Below are positions 25,712 through 34,437 of a stretch of DNA of 64,000 bases, one piece after another (position 1 is the stretch's first letter; every line of letters begins with the position of its first letter). Location: assembly GCF_017309385.1 (NCBI RefSeq), contig NZ_JAFJMJ010000003.1, positions 1,178,001 through 1,242,000 on the forward strand, in the 5' to 3' direction. The position numbers were made by a program, and so were the translations under genes. This stretch comes from Amycolatopsis sp. 195334CR (lineage in GTDB: Bacteria; Actinomycetota; Actinomycetes; Mycobacteriales; Pseudonocardiaceae). The notes beneath the pieces are model-generated. The model did not search any database and was not told the origin of the DNA. It saw nothing but the letters and a program-made list of their open reading frames with translations.

Positions 25712-27385
25712 TCAGTCCAGCTGGGCCAGTTGCTCCCGCAGGGTGTCCAGGCCCATCCCGCCGAGCGCGAGCGCCTTGGTGTGGAACTCCTTGATGTCGA
25801 AGGAATCCCCCTTGCGCGCCCGTGCGTCGTCACGGGCGGCGAGCCACAGCCGCTCGCCCAGCTTGTAGGACGGCGCCTGCCCCGGCCAGCCGAGGTACCG
25901 GTCGATCTCGTCGTACACGTGCGCCGCGTCGGTGATGGTCCGGTTCAGCATGAACTCCAGGCCCAGCTCCGGCGTCCACCGCTCACCGGGGTGGAACTCC
26001 AGCTCGGCCGGGATCTCCAGCTCCAGGTGCATGCCGATGTCCACGATCACCCGCGCCGCGCGGAACAACTGCTCCGACAGCATGCCGAGCAGGTTCCCGT
26101 CGTCGTCGAGGTATCCGAGGTCCTGCATCAGCCGCTCGGTGTAAAGCGCCCAGCCCTCGGCGTGCCCCGAGGTGAAGGCGACCAGGCGCTGGTACTTGTT
26201 CAGCGAGGCCGACTGGTACACCGCGGTGGCGATCTGCAGGTGGTGCCCCGGCGCGCCCTCGTGGTAGACGGTGCTCACCTCGCGCCAGGTGATGAACTCG
26301 TCCTTGTCCGCGGGCAGCGACCACCACATGCGCCCGGGGCGGCTGAAGTCCTCGCTCGGCGAGGTGTAGTACGCGCCGACCCCGCCACCCGGCGGGGCGA
26401 TCTTGCACTCCAGCGCCATCAACGCGTCCGGGATCTCGAAGTGCTTGCCCCGCAAGGACTTCAATGCCTCGTCGGACAGGGACTGCATCCACCGCTCGAA
26501 GTTGTCGCGGCCGTGCACGCGGTAGCGCTCGTCGGCGTCGAGCGCGGCGGCCGCCTCGGCGAGCGTGGCACCCGGCTTGATCCGGCCTGCCACCTCGCGC
26601 ATTTCCGCTTCCAGGCGCAGGAACTCCGCCCAGCCCCAGGCGTAGGACTCGCGCGGGTCCAGTCGCGCGCCGACGAAGAACCGCGACCACAGCTGGTAGA
26701 CCTCTTCGCCGACGGCGTCCTTGGTCGGGGCCAGCGGCGCCAGCTCGGCGCGGAGGAAACCGGCCAGTTCGGCGTAGGCCTCCTCGGCGAGCCGGGCGCC
26801 GCGCTCCAACTCCGGCGTGCGTTCCGGCGCGCCCTCGATCAGCGTGCTGAAGTAGCCCTTCTTGCCGTGCAGCCCGGCCCAGGTTTCCGCCTGCTCGGCG
26901 ACCTTGCTCACCTGCCGCAGCGCGGCCACCCGGCCGGCGTCGGCCGCGGTCAGCAACGAGGCGCGCAGCCCGTCGAGGCATTCGGGCACCGCGGCCATCC
27001 GGGTGGCGATGACCTGCCAGTCCGCCGCGGTCCCGGTGGGCATCAGGTCGAACACCATGCGCAGGTCCTGCACCGGGCTCGCGATCACGTTCAGCGCGGA
27101 CAGGTCCAGCCCGGCCTCGTGGATCTCCAGTTCCAGCCCGATCCGTTCGAGGAAAACCGCCTTCGCCGCGCGCTCGCCGTCGTCGGCGGGCTCGGCGGCC
27201 TCGACCGCCTCCAGCGCGCGGCGGGCCAGCGTCGCGCGGGCGGTGTAGCCGGCCGGCGAGTAGTCGGTCAGCTTGTCGTCGTGGCCGGCGATGCCGAACA
27301 CCGTCGCGGCGACCGGGTCCGCGGCGGCGAGGTCGTCGACGTAGCGATCGCAGATCGCGTGCACGCCCTGTTCAGTGGAAACCAT
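25712..27385 (-). CDS. DUF885 family metallohydrolase
   Basis: A 557-residue protein of the DUF885 group, predicted zinc carboxypeptidase-like enzymes. The signature VYHEGAPGHHLQIA (about 362) supplies the HExxxGHH metal-binding motif, and GHAEGWALYTERLM (about 395) the third ligand region. No signal peptide, so cytoplasmic. A TAGCGT box (27392-27397) six bases before the start suggests a leaderless transcript. Substrate unknown; small peptides are a guess from the motif. Confidence 0.85.
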   Translation of the reverse strand: MVSTEQGVHAICDRYVDDLAAADPVAATVFGIAGHDDKLTDYSPAGYTARATLARRALEAVEAAEPADDGERAAKAVFLERIGLELEIHEAGLDLSALNVIASPVQDLRMVFDLMPTGTAADWQVIATRMAAVPECLDGLRASLLTAADAGRVAALRQVSKVAEQAETWAGLHGKKGYFSTLIEGAPERTPELERGARLAEEAYAELAGFLRAELAPLAPTKDAVGEEVYQLWSRFFVGARLDPRESYAWGWAEFLRLEAEMREVAGRIKPGATLAEAAAALDADERYRVHGRDNFERWMQSLSDEALKSLRGKHFEIPDALMALECKIAPPGGGVGAYYTSPSEDFSRPGRMWWSLPADKDEFITWREVSTVYHEGAPGHHLQIATAVYQSASLNKYQRLVAFTSGHAEGWALYTERLMQDLGYLDDDGNLLGMLSEQLFRAARVIVDIGMHLELEIPAELEFHPGERWTPELGLEFMLNRTITDAAHVYDEIDRYLGWPGQAPSYKLGERLWLAARDDARARKGDSFDIKEFHTKALALGGMGLDTLREQLAQLD

Positions 27386-27425
27386 GGCCGCACGCTACCT
27401 GGCCGCATCGGCCACCGGCACCCGT

Positions 27426-28310
27426 TTACGCGCGTGCCGGGACGAGGCCGAGCCTGCTCACCACCTCGCGCGTGGCCTTGGACCGGTTGAACGTGTAGAA
27501 GTGCAGGTCCGGCACGCCTTCGGCGATCAGCCGTTCGCAGAGTTCGGTGACCACGTCGAGGCCCTCGGCGCGGAAGGCGGCCGGGTCGTCCTCGAGCGGG
27601 GTGAGCCGGTCGAGCAGGCTCTTCGGTGCGGTGGCCCCGGACAGCTCGATGGTCTTGCGCAGGGTCCGCGGGGTGGTCAGCGGCATGATGCCGGGGATCA
27701 TCAGCGCGTCCGAGCCGGCGGCGGCCACGCGGTCGCGCAGGCGCAGGAAGTCCTCGGCCTCGAAGAACAGCTGGGCGATGGCGAAGTCGGCGCCCGCGTT
27801 GAACTTGCGCACCAGGTGGCGGGTGTCGGTCTCCAGGTCGGCCGAGCGCGGGTGGCCGTAGGGGAAGGCCGACACGCCGACGCAGAAGTCGCCGAGCGAA
27901 CGCACCAGCTCGACCAGTTCCTCGGCGTAGTTCAGGCCCTCGGGGTGCGCGATCCACTCGCCGTAGGGGTCGCCGGGCGGGTCGCCGCGCAGGGCGAGGA
28001 CGTTGCGCACGCCGACCGCGGCGTACCAGCCGATCACGTTGCGGAGTTCGGCCACCGAGTGGTTGACCGCGGTGAGGTGCGCCATCGGCACCAGCGTGGT
28101 CTCCGTGGCGACGCGCGCGATGCTGCGGATGGTGCCGTCGCGGCTGGTGCCGCCGGCGCCGTAGGTGATCGACATGTACGCCGGGTCGAAGCCCTCGAGC
28201 TCCCGGATCGACCGCCACAGGATGGCCTCGTCGGCGTCGTCGCGTGGCGGGAAGAACTCCACCGAGAACACGGTTTCGTTGCCGCGCAGCCTTTCCACCA
28301 CCGAGGTCAT
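27426..28310 (-). CDS. metF: 5,10-methylenetetrahydrofolate reductase
   Basis: A 294-residue FAD-dependent TIM barrel that reduces methylene-THF to methyl-THF for methionine synthesis. Signatures: VEFFPPR near 19 with the catalytic Glu, YGAGGTSRDGT near 49 and LALRGDPPGDP near 100. I place the start at ATG 28310, because TAGCAT (28318-28323) lies seven bases upstream of it; an ATG at 28319 overlaps that box. It follows the DUF885 start by 40 bases on the same strand. Confidence 0.95.
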   Translation of the reverse strand: MTSVVERLRGNETVFSVEFFPPRDDADEAILWRSIRELEGFDPAYMSITYGAGGTSRDGTIRSIARVATETTLVPMAHLTAVNHSVAELRNVIGWYAAVGVRNVLALRGDPPGDPYGEWIAHPEGLNYAEELVELVRSLGDFCVGVSAFPYGHPRSADLETDTRHLVRKFNAGADFAIAQLFFEAEDFLRLRDRVAAAGSDALMIPGIMPLTTPRTLRKTIELSGATAPKSLLDRLTPLEDDPAAFRAEGLDVVTELCERLIAEGVPDLHFYTFNRSKATREVVSRLGLVPARA

Positions 28311-28317
28311 AACGGTC

Positions 28318-28323
28318 ATGCTA
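28318..28323 (-). promoter_or_regulatory. -10 box of metF
   Basis: TAGCAT on the minus strand, seven bases before ATG 28310. This implies a leaderless metF mRNA and decides the start codon. Confidence 0.6.
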
Positions 28324-28371
28324 GTGGGCGTGGTCCGGTTCCTGGGACCGGCCTCTCGGGTGATGGGAAGG

Positions 28372-28680
28372 TCACAGGAGCAGCCGCAGCCCGGCGGTGA
28401 CCACCACGGCCAGTGCGATCGAGGGCAGCGCGGGCAGGCGGAAGGTGTAGGCGCCGGCCGCCACGCCGAGGCCGGCGCACAGGCGCCAGTCGAACTCGCT
28501 CCAGCCGGGGCCGGCGACGTCGGTGACCACCAGCCCGGCGAGCAGGGCGGGGGCCAGCGCCGCGATCACCGCCGCCGCCCACGACGGCAGGGTGCGATCG
28601 CCCAGCAGGGCGGGACCGGCCGCCTTGATGGCGATGCTGACGGCGGCGACCAGGAGGATGCTCAGCCACAAGGTGCTCAT
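28372..28680 (-). CDS. azlD: AzlD-type branched-chain amino-acid export subunit
   Basis: A 102-residue protein with three to four hydrophobic helices and the AzlD pattern (ILLVAAVSIAIKAAGPALLG, then LAPALLAGLVVTDV). AzlD is the small partner of AzlC in export of branched-chain amino acids and analogues. It starts 49 bases after the azlC stop on the same strand. Confidence 0.87.
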   Translation of the reverse strand: MSTLWLSILLVAAVSIAIKAAGPALLGDRTLPSWAAAVIAALAPALLAGLVVTDVAGPGWSEFDWRLCAGLGVAAGAYTFRLPALPSIALAVVVTAGLRLLL

Positions 28681-28729
28681 GCCACCTCCCGCGCCGGGTC
28701 CGGGCGGAGTGACTCGGCCGCCAGCGGGC

Positions 28730-29407
28730 TCATGCCGTCGCCCGCCGGGTGCGGAGGCCGAGCAGGGCCGCGGCGGCGGAGCCGACGATCGCCAGGCCCA
28801 CCGGCAGTACCAGCGCCAACCCCGCGGCCAGCACCACCGCCAGCGCCGCCACCTCCCGGGCCGCCGGCTCCTTGCGCAGCTCGTCGATCAGCAACAGCAG
28901 GAAGAAACCCGGGAACACCACGTCCAGGCCGAACCGGTGCACCACGTCCGCGGGCGGCGCCACCAGCACCCCCGCCACCGTGCCGAGCACCCACGCCGGG
29001 AACTGCACCACCGTGCCGCCGATCATCTTCTCCCGGTCGAACCGGCCGCCCCCGAGGTGCGCGGCGGCCCACGACGCGTCCACCACGGCCTGCCCCTCCA
29101 CCGCCCGCCGCAGCCTGCCGCCCTTGAAGGCGCCGGCCGCGGCCACGCCCATCGGCAGGAACCGCGCGTTGATCAGCGCCGCCGCGCCGACCGCCACGCC
29201 GAGCCCGCCGCCTCCGGCCAGTGCCGCGGCCAGCGCGAACTGCGCCGAACCGGAGAACACCAGCACCGAGGCGGCGATGGGCGCGAGCACTCCCCAGCCG
29301 AGGGTCTGCGTGAGCGCGCCGAAGGTCAGGCCGAGCACCGCGGTCGCCGGGGCGAAACCCGCGCCGACCCGGATCCCGGCGGTGTATCCGCTCGTCGTCG
29401 AGGTCAT
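28730..29407 (-). CDS. azlC: AzlC-type branched-chain amino-acid exporter
   Basis: A 225-residue membrane protein with the AzlC N-terminal motif (FGALTQTLGWGVLAPIAASVLVFSGSAQF). It is the large subunit of the AzlCD exporter. A TAGGTT -10 box at 29414-29419 lies six bases before the ATG, so the message is probably leaderless. That box overlaps one arm of the CTAAC-N12-GTTAG inverted repeat shared with the divergent CGNR regulator, its likely repressor. Confidence 0.9.
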   Translation of the reverse strand: MTSTTSGYTAGIRVGAGFAPATAVLGLTFGALTQTLGWGVLAPIAASVLVFSGSAQFALAAALAGGGGLGVAVGAAALINARFLPMGVAAAGAFKGGRLRRAVEGQAVVDASWAAAHLGGGRFDREKMIGGTVVQFPAWVLGTVAGVLVAPPADVVHRFGLDVVFPGFFLLLLIDELRKEPAAREVAALAVVLAAGLALVLPVGLAIVGSAAAALLGLRTRRATA

Positions 29408-29416
29408 GTCCTCAAC

Positions 29417-29456
29417 CTAACAGGCTAAAGCAAGTTAGACCATGAGAGATTAGGCT
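29417..29456. promoter_or_regulatory. divergent control region of azlCD and the CGNR gene
   Basis: CTAAC-N12-GTTAG (29417-29438) overlaps the azlC -10 box. On the plus strand TAGGCT (29451-29456) lies seven bases before ATG 29464. The geometry fits one regulator acting on both promoters. Confidence 0.55.
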
Positions 29457-29463
29457 GGCGGTC

Positions 29464-30024
29464 ATGGCGGACAGCTGGCGCGGGTACCAACTCGCGGGCG
29501 GGCACATCGCGCTCGACCTGGTCAACACGGTGTCGTGGCGCGGTGACCCGCCACGACGGCTGGACCGGCTGGAGCTGCCCGGTTTCTTCGCCGACTGGCT
29601 CACGCGAACCGGCCTCGGTGTCCCCGAAGGCGACCTGACCGCCGTCCTCCCGGAGGTCCGTGAGCTGCGAGAACTCGTCTACGACCTGCTCGCGGACGGG
29701 CAGCCCCAGCAGGCCGACCTCGACCGATTCAGCGTCCTGCTCGCCGCCGCGCACACGCGGGCGCACGCCGAGCCGTCCCTCCCGGTGCGCTGGTCGGTAC
29801 CGGTCGAGACGCCGGCCGACCTCCTCCCGGCGCTGGTCCTCCTGGCCGACGAACTGCTCCGCTCCCCCGACACGGCGAACGTCCGCCGGTGCGCGGGCCG
29901 CGGGTGCGAATGGCTGTTCATCGACAGCACCCGCAACCACTCCCGCCGGTGGTGCCGCGCGGACGACTGCGGCAACCGCGAACGCGCGCGGCGGCACTAC
30001 CGGCGGACGCGCGAACCCGTTTGA
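29464..30024 (+). CDS. CGNR zinc-finger (ABATE domain) regulator
   Basis: A 186-residue protein with an N-terminal ABATE domain (YQLAGGHIALDLVNTVSWRG) and a C-terminal CGNR zinc finger: CAGRGCEWLFID and CRADDCGNRERARRHYRR supply four Cys and the namesake CGNR. These proteins are thought to be transcription factors that sense stress or ligands. The leaderless promoter fixes the ATG. It is divergent from azlCD and most probably controls it. Confidence 0.9.
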   Translation: MADSWRGYQLAGGHIALDLVNTVSWRGDPPRRLDRLELPGFFADWLTRTGLGVPEGDLTAVLPEVRELRELVYDLLADGQPQQADLDRFSVLLAAAHTRAHAEPSLPVRWSVPVETPADLLPALVLLADELLRSPDTANVRRCAGRGCEWLFIDSTRNHSRRWCRADDCGNRERARRHYRRTREPV

Positions 30025-30084
30025 TTCACCACATCTGGCCACCCCGGCTGGGCATCCATCCGGGTGAACACGGACGATGTAGTC

Positions 30085-31176
30085 ATGAGCGAGCCGGGCT
30101 TCGACGCCGATTTCCCCGCACACGTCGAGCGCGCGCTCGCGAAGTTCCTGGCCGAAGCGGGTGACCCGATCCGCGCGATGGAGCCGAGCACCGGCCCCGG
30201 CGTGGACGCGCTGAGCGAGTTCGTGCTCGGCGGTGGCAAGCGGTTGCGCCCGACCTTCGCCTGGTGGGGCTGGCGCGGCGCGGGCGGTGACCCGGCCGGG
30301 CCGGACGCCGAGGGCGTGCTCCAGGCGGTGTCCAGCCTCGAACTGGTGCAGGCCTGCGCGCTGATCCACGACGACCTGATGGACTCCTCCGACTCGCGGC
30401 GCGGCTCGCCGACCGTGCACGTGGCCTTCGCCAAGCGCCACGCCGACCACGGCTGGCTCGGCTCGGCGGCCAGCTTCGGCCAGGCCGCGGCCGTGCTGCT
30501 CGGCGACCTCGCGCTGGCGTGGGCCGACGACATGTTCGCCGGTGCCCCGCTGCCCGCGCCCACCCTCGCCGCCGCGCGCCCGGCGTGGCGCGCGATGCGC
30601 ACCGAGGTGCTCGCCGGGCAGTACCTGGACGTGCACACCCAGGCCACCGGCGACTCCTCCCCCGAGGCCGCGCTGCGCATCGACCGGCTCAAGACCGCCG
30701 CCTACACCGTGCAGCGCCCGCTGCACCTCGGCGCCGCGCTCGCCGGCGCGGACGACCGGCTGATCGGCACCCTGCTCTCCTTCGGCCGCGACCTCGGCGT
30801 CGCCTTCCAGCTGCGGGACGACCTGCTCGGCGTGTTCGGCGACCCGTCGATCACCGGCAAGCCCGCCGGGGACGACCTGCGCGAGGGCAAGCGGACCCTG
30901 CTGCTCGCGCTCGGCATGGAACTGGCCGCCGCGCAGGACCGCCGTGCCGACGCGGCCGTCATCGCCGACGCCGTCGGCGACAAGGACCTCACCGAGGACG
31001 CGGTCACCGAGGTGCGCGACGCGCTGACCGGCGTCGGCGCGGTGGCCGCGGTCGAACGCCGCATCGACGACCTGACCACCGCCGCGCTCGAATCGCTGGA
31101 CGCCGCGGAACTCGCCGAACCGGCCACGACCCGGCTCCGGGAACTCGCGATCCAGGCCACGCAGAGGAAGTACTAG
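30085..31176 (+). CDS. crtE: geranylgeranyl diphosphate synthase-type polyprenyl synthetase
   Basis: A 363-residue all-helical trans-prenyltransferase. It makes the C20 precursor for carotenoids. The first Asp-rich motif is in ALIHDDLMDSS and the second in QLRDDLLGVFGD; GGGKRLRPTF is the early Lys/Arg motif. It is first of a tight crtE-crtI-crtB operon, overlapping crtI by one base (TAGTG). The start is open: ATG 30085 is used, but GTG 30064 is in frame and neither has a clear ribosome site. Confidence 0.9.
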   Translation: MSEPGFDADFPAHVERALAKFLAEAGDPIRAMEPSTGPGVDALSEFVLGGGKRLRPTFAWWGWRGAGGDPAGPDAEGVLQAVSSLELVQACALIHDDLMDSSDSRRGSPTVHVAFAKRHADHGWLGSAASFGQAAAVLLGDLALAWADDMFAGAPLPAPTLAAARPAWRAMRTEVLAGQYLDVHTQATGDSSPEAALRIDRLKTAAYTVQRPLHLGAALAGADDRLIGTLLSFGRDLGVAFQLRDDLLGVFGDPSITGKPAGDDLREGKRTLLLALGMELAAAQDRRADAAVIADAVGDKDLTEDAVTEVRDALTGVGAVAAVERRIDDLTTAALESLDAAELAEPATTRLRELAIQATQRKY

Positions 31177-32633
31177 TGACCGACCACGTCGTAGTCGTCG
31201 GCGCCGGCCTCGCGGGGCTGTCGGCGGCGCTGCACCTGCTGGGTTCCGGCCGCGAAGTCACCATCGTCGAACAGGGCGAGCACCCCGGCGGGCGCGCGGG
31301 CCAGTCCGCGCTCGACGGCTACCGCTTCGACACCGGCGCCAGCGTGCTCACCATGCCGGAACTGGTCGACGAGGCGCTCGCCGCGGTCGGTGAGTCCATT
31401 TCGGACCGGCTGCGGCTGGTCCGGCTCGATCCCGCCTACCGCGCGCACTTCGCCGACGGGAGCACGCTCTCGCTGCACACCGGCGCCGAGGCGATGGAAG
31501 CCGAGATCCGCGACTTCGCCGGTCCACGCGAAGCCGCCGGTTACCGGCGACTTCGGACCTGGCTGACCGAGCTGTACGCGGTGCAGAAGGACCACTTCAT
31601 CGGCGCGAACTTCGACTCGCCGCTCGACCTGGTCCGCCCGGAACTGGCGAAACTGGCCGCGCTCGGCGGGTTCGGCAGGCTCGGCCCGCGGGTCGCCAGG
31701 TACCTGGCCGACGAACGCGTGCGTCGGCTGTTCTCCTTCCAGTCGCTCTACGCCGGGCTCGACCCGATGCGCGCGATGGGTGCCTACGGGGTCATCTCGT
31801 ACATGGACACCGTCGGCGGTGTCTACTACCCCGTCGGCGGCATCGGCAAGGTCGCCGAGGCGATGGCGGACGCGGCCGAGAAGGCCGGTGCGGAACTGAA
31901 GTTCGCCACGCACGCGGCCTGGCTGGAGCGCCGGGGGTCCCATGTGGACGCTGTGCGCACGAGCGCGGGTGAGCGGATCCCGTGTGACGCGGTGGTCGTG
32001 GCGACCGAGCTGACCGGGGCGTACCAGCTGCTCGGCGCCCACCCGAAGCGCGCGCTGCCGCTGCGGTACTCGCCGTCGGCGGTGGTGCTGCACGGGCACA
32101 CCGGCCGGTCGTGGCCGGAACTGGACCACCACACCATCTTCTTCGGCGGGGCCTGGGACCGGACGTTCACCGAGATCATCCGCGAGGGCAGGCTGATGAG
32201 CGATCCTTCGCTGCTGGTCACCCGGCCGACCGCGACCGACCCGTCGCTCGCCCCGGGCGGGCGCCAGGTGGTCTCGGTGCTCGCGCCCGCGCCGAACCTG
32301 AAGGCCGGCCGGATCGACTGGGACCGCGTCGGCCCGGCCTACCGCGAGGAACTGGTGCGCACACTGGAAAACCGCGGCCTGACCGGTTTCGGCGACGAGT
32401 ACGAGGTGGTCGACGCGGTGACCCCGGCGGACTGGGCCGAGCGCGGGTTCGGTGCCGGTACACCGTTCTCGCTGGCGCACACATTCGTCCAAACAGGACC
32501 GTTCCGGCCGCGCAACGTGTTGCCGGGCATCGAGAACGCCGCGCTCGCCGGTTGCGGGACCACACCGGGCGTGGGCATCCCGCCGGTGCTGATCTCCGGG
32601 AAGCTCGCCGCGGCGAGGATCCTGGCCGCATGA
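31176..32633 (+). CDS. crtI: phytoene desaturase
   Basis: A 485-residue FAD enzyme that desaturates phytoene. The N-terminal Rossmann motif is VVGAGLAGLSAALHLLGSG, followed by EQGEHPGGRAGQ. The C-terminal carotenoid desaturase region contains PFRPRNVLPGIENAALAGCGTTPGVGIPPVLISG. GTG start behind AGAGGAAG, overlapping the crtE stop. The stop overlaps the crtB ATG. The number of desaturations, and so the pigment, cannot be read from sequence. Confidence 0.94.
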   Translation: MTDHVVVVGAGLAGLSAALHLLGSGREVTIVEQGEHPGGRAGQSALDGYRFDTGASVLTMPELVDEALAAVGESISDRLRLVRLDPAYRAHFADGSTLSLHTGAEAMEAEIRDFAGPREAAGYRRLRTWLTELYAVQKDHFIGANFDSPLDLVRPELAKLAALGGFGRLGPRVARYLADERVRRLFSFQSLYAGLDPMRAMGAYGVISYMDTVGGVYYPVGGIGKVAEAMADAAEKAGAELKFATHAAWLERRGSHVDAVRTSAGERIPCDAVVVATELTGAYQLLGAHPKRALPLRYSPSAVVLHGHTGRSWPELDHHTIFFGGAWDRTFTEIIREGRLMSDPSLLVTRPTATDPSLAPGGRQVVSVLAPAPNLKAGRIDWDRVGPAYREELVRTLENRGLTGFGDEYEVVDAVTPADWAERGFGAGTPFSLAHTFVQTGPFRPRNVLPGIENAALAGCGTTPGVGIPPVLISGKLAAARILAA

Positions 32634-33580
32634 GCACCGAACTCGACGCGGCGGGCATCCACGGTGACCAGCTCCGCGCCGCCTACACCGAGTCCCGCCG
32701 GATCAACGCGCACTACGGGCGCACGTTCTTCCTGGCGACCAGGCTGCTCCCGGCCAGGGCACGCCCGTTCGCACACGCTCTGTACGGGTTCGCCCGCGCC
32801 GTCGACGAAGTGGTCGACAACCCCGCGCCCGGCACCGACCCGGCCGCCGGACTGGACGCCGTGGCCGCGCAGCTCGACGACGTTTTCTCCGGTGAGAGCA
32901 CCGAATTCGCCGCGCTGGCCGACACCGTCCGGCGGTTCGACCTCGACCGCTCGCTGTTCGACGCCTTCCTGCGGTCGATGCGGATGGACCTCACCGTCAC
33001 CGAGTACGACACCTACGCCGATCTCGCCGAGTACACCTGGGGTTCGGCTTCGGTGATCGGGCTGCAGATGCTGCCGGTGTTCGGCACGGTGGGCGGGCGC
33101 GCGGAGGCCGAGCCGAGCGCCGCCGCGCTCGGGGAAGCCTTCCAGCTGACCAACTTCCTGCGTGATGTCGGCGAGGACCTCGACCGCGGCCGGGTGTACC
33201 TGCCGCGCGCCGAACTGGCGGCGTTCGGAGTGGACCGCGCGCTGCTCGAATCCTGCCGCCGTCGCCGGGTCACCGACGCCCGCGTCCGGCGCGCGCTGGC
33301 CGCGGCGGTGGCGCGCAACCGCGCGGTCTACCGGCGGGCGCGAAGCGGGGTTCCGTTGCTGCGCAAGGAGTCTCGTCCGTGCGTGGCGACCGCGCTGACG
33401 TTGTACGAGGGCATCCTGGACGAGATCGTCGCGGCCGATTACGACGTGCTCAACCGCCGGGTGGTGGTGCCGAAGCGGCGACGGCTCGCGGTGGCCGGGC
33501 CGAGCCTGCTGCGCGTGCAGGGGCTGGAGTTGCTCCAGGGAGCGAAAACCCGCTCGGCGGGTTTAGTGTCGAAGGCATGA
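32630..33580 (+). CDS. crtB: phytoene synthase
   Basis: A 316-residue squalene/phytoene synthase that condenses two GGPP. The first Asp-rich motif is RAVDEVVDN near 60 and the second is FLRDVGEDLDRGRVYLP near 180. ATGA overlap with crtI. The 3' end of the gene contains a TAGTGT box that appears to drive the next gene, which overlaps crtB by four bases. No cyclase or ketolase is nearby, so lycopene or a derivative modified elsewhere is the likely product. Confidence 0.94.
   Translation: MSTELDAAGIHGDQLRAAYTESRRINAHYGRTFFLATRLLPARARPFAHALYGFARAVDEVVDNPAPGTDPAAGLDAVAAQLDDVFSGESTEFAALADTVRRFDLDRSLFDAFLRSMRMDLTVTEYDTYADLAEYTWGSASVIGLQMLPVFGTVGGRAEAEPSAAALGEAFQLTNFLRDVGEDLDRGRVYLPRAELAAFGVDRALLESCRRRRVTDARVRRALAAAVARNRAVYRRARSGVPLLRKESRPCVATALTLYEGILDEIVAADYDVLNRRVVVPKRRRLAVAGPSLLRVQGLELLQGAKTRSAGLVSKA
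33564..33569 (+). promoter_or_regulatory. internal -10 box at the end of crtB
   Basis: TAGTGT, seven bases before the ATG at 33577. It suggests a leaderless transcript of the oxidoreductase independent of the carotenoid operon. Confidence 0.5.
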
Positions 33581-34362
33581 CGACACCCAACCGGCCGATC
33601 CGGGTCGGAGTCCAGATCCAGCCCCAGCACGCCGACTACGCCACCATCCGCCGGGCCGCGTCCGAGGCCGAGGACCTCGGCGTCGACATCGCCTTCAACT
33701 GGGACCACTTCTACCCGCTCTACGGGGAGCCCGAAGGCAAGCACTACGAGTGCTGGACCATGCTGGGTGCTTGGGCCGAGTCCACCTCGCGGGTGGAGAT
33801 CGGCGCGCTGGTCACCTGCAACAGCTACCGCAACCCCGAACTGCTCGCCGACATGGCGCGCACGGTCGACAACATCAGCGACGGCAGGCTGATCCTGGGG
33901 ATCGGCTCCGGCTGGTTCGAAAAGGACTACACCGAATACGGCTACGAGTTCGGCACCGCGGGCGGCAGGCTGAACGACCTCGGGGACGCGCTGCCGCGCA
34001 TCGAGTCGCGGCTGGGGAAGCTGAACCCGCAGCCCGCGCGCAAGATCCCGGTGCTGATCGGCGGTGGCGGCGAGAAGAAGACGCTGCGCCTGGTGGCCAA
34101 GCACGCCGATATCTGGCACGGCTTCGGCGACCCCGACGTGGTCGAGCGCAAGGTGCGCATCCTCGACCAGCACTGCGCCGACGTCGGCCGCGATCCCGGC
34201 GAGATCGAGCGTTCGGTCGCGGTGGAGTCCGAGCCCAGCGAACTCGGGCCGAAGCTGCTGGAGCGCGGTGTCTCGCTGTTCACCGTCGGCGTCACCGGCC
34301 CCGACTACGACTTCTCCCTGCTGCGGCAGTGGGTCGAATGGCGGGACAAGACCAACTCCTGA
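33577..34362 (+). CDS. LLM-class, probably F420-dependent, oxidoreductase
   Basis: A 261-residue luciferase-like TIM barrel of the type usually using coenzyme F420. Matching segments: RVGVQIQPQHADYATIRRAASEAEDLGVD, FNWDHFYPLYG, and LILGIGSGWFEKDYTEYGYEFGT. It overlaps crtB by four bases but has its own -10 box, so a role in carotenoid modification is possible but unproven. Substrate unknown. Confidence 0.88.
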   Translation: MTTPNRPIRVGVQIQPQHADYATIRRAASEAEDLGVDIAFNWDHFYPLYGEPEGKHYECWTMLGAWAESTSRVEIGALVTCNSYRNPELLADMARTVDNISDGRLILGIGSGWFEKDYTEYGYEFGTAGGRLNDLGDALPRIESRLGKLNPQPARKIPVLIGGGGEKKTLRLVAKHADIWHGFGDPDVVERKVRILDQHCADVGRDPGEIERSVAVESEPSELGPKLLERGVSLFTVGVTGPDYDFSLLRQWVEWRDKTNS

Positions 34363-34377
34363 TGCCGCCCGGATGCA

Positions 34378-34424
34378 GTGAATGTGGCTTTCACTGCGGA
34401 TTTCGCAGTGAAAGCCACATTCAC
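34378..34424. repeat. dispersed palindromic element, copy A
   Basis: Perfect 21-base arms (34378-34398 and 34404-34424) around gattt, between converging genes, where it can act as a terminator. The same core recurs at 61202-61264. The arm contains GAATGTGGCTTTCACTGCG. Confidence 0.85.
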
Positions 34425-34437
34425 GGCACGAACTGCG

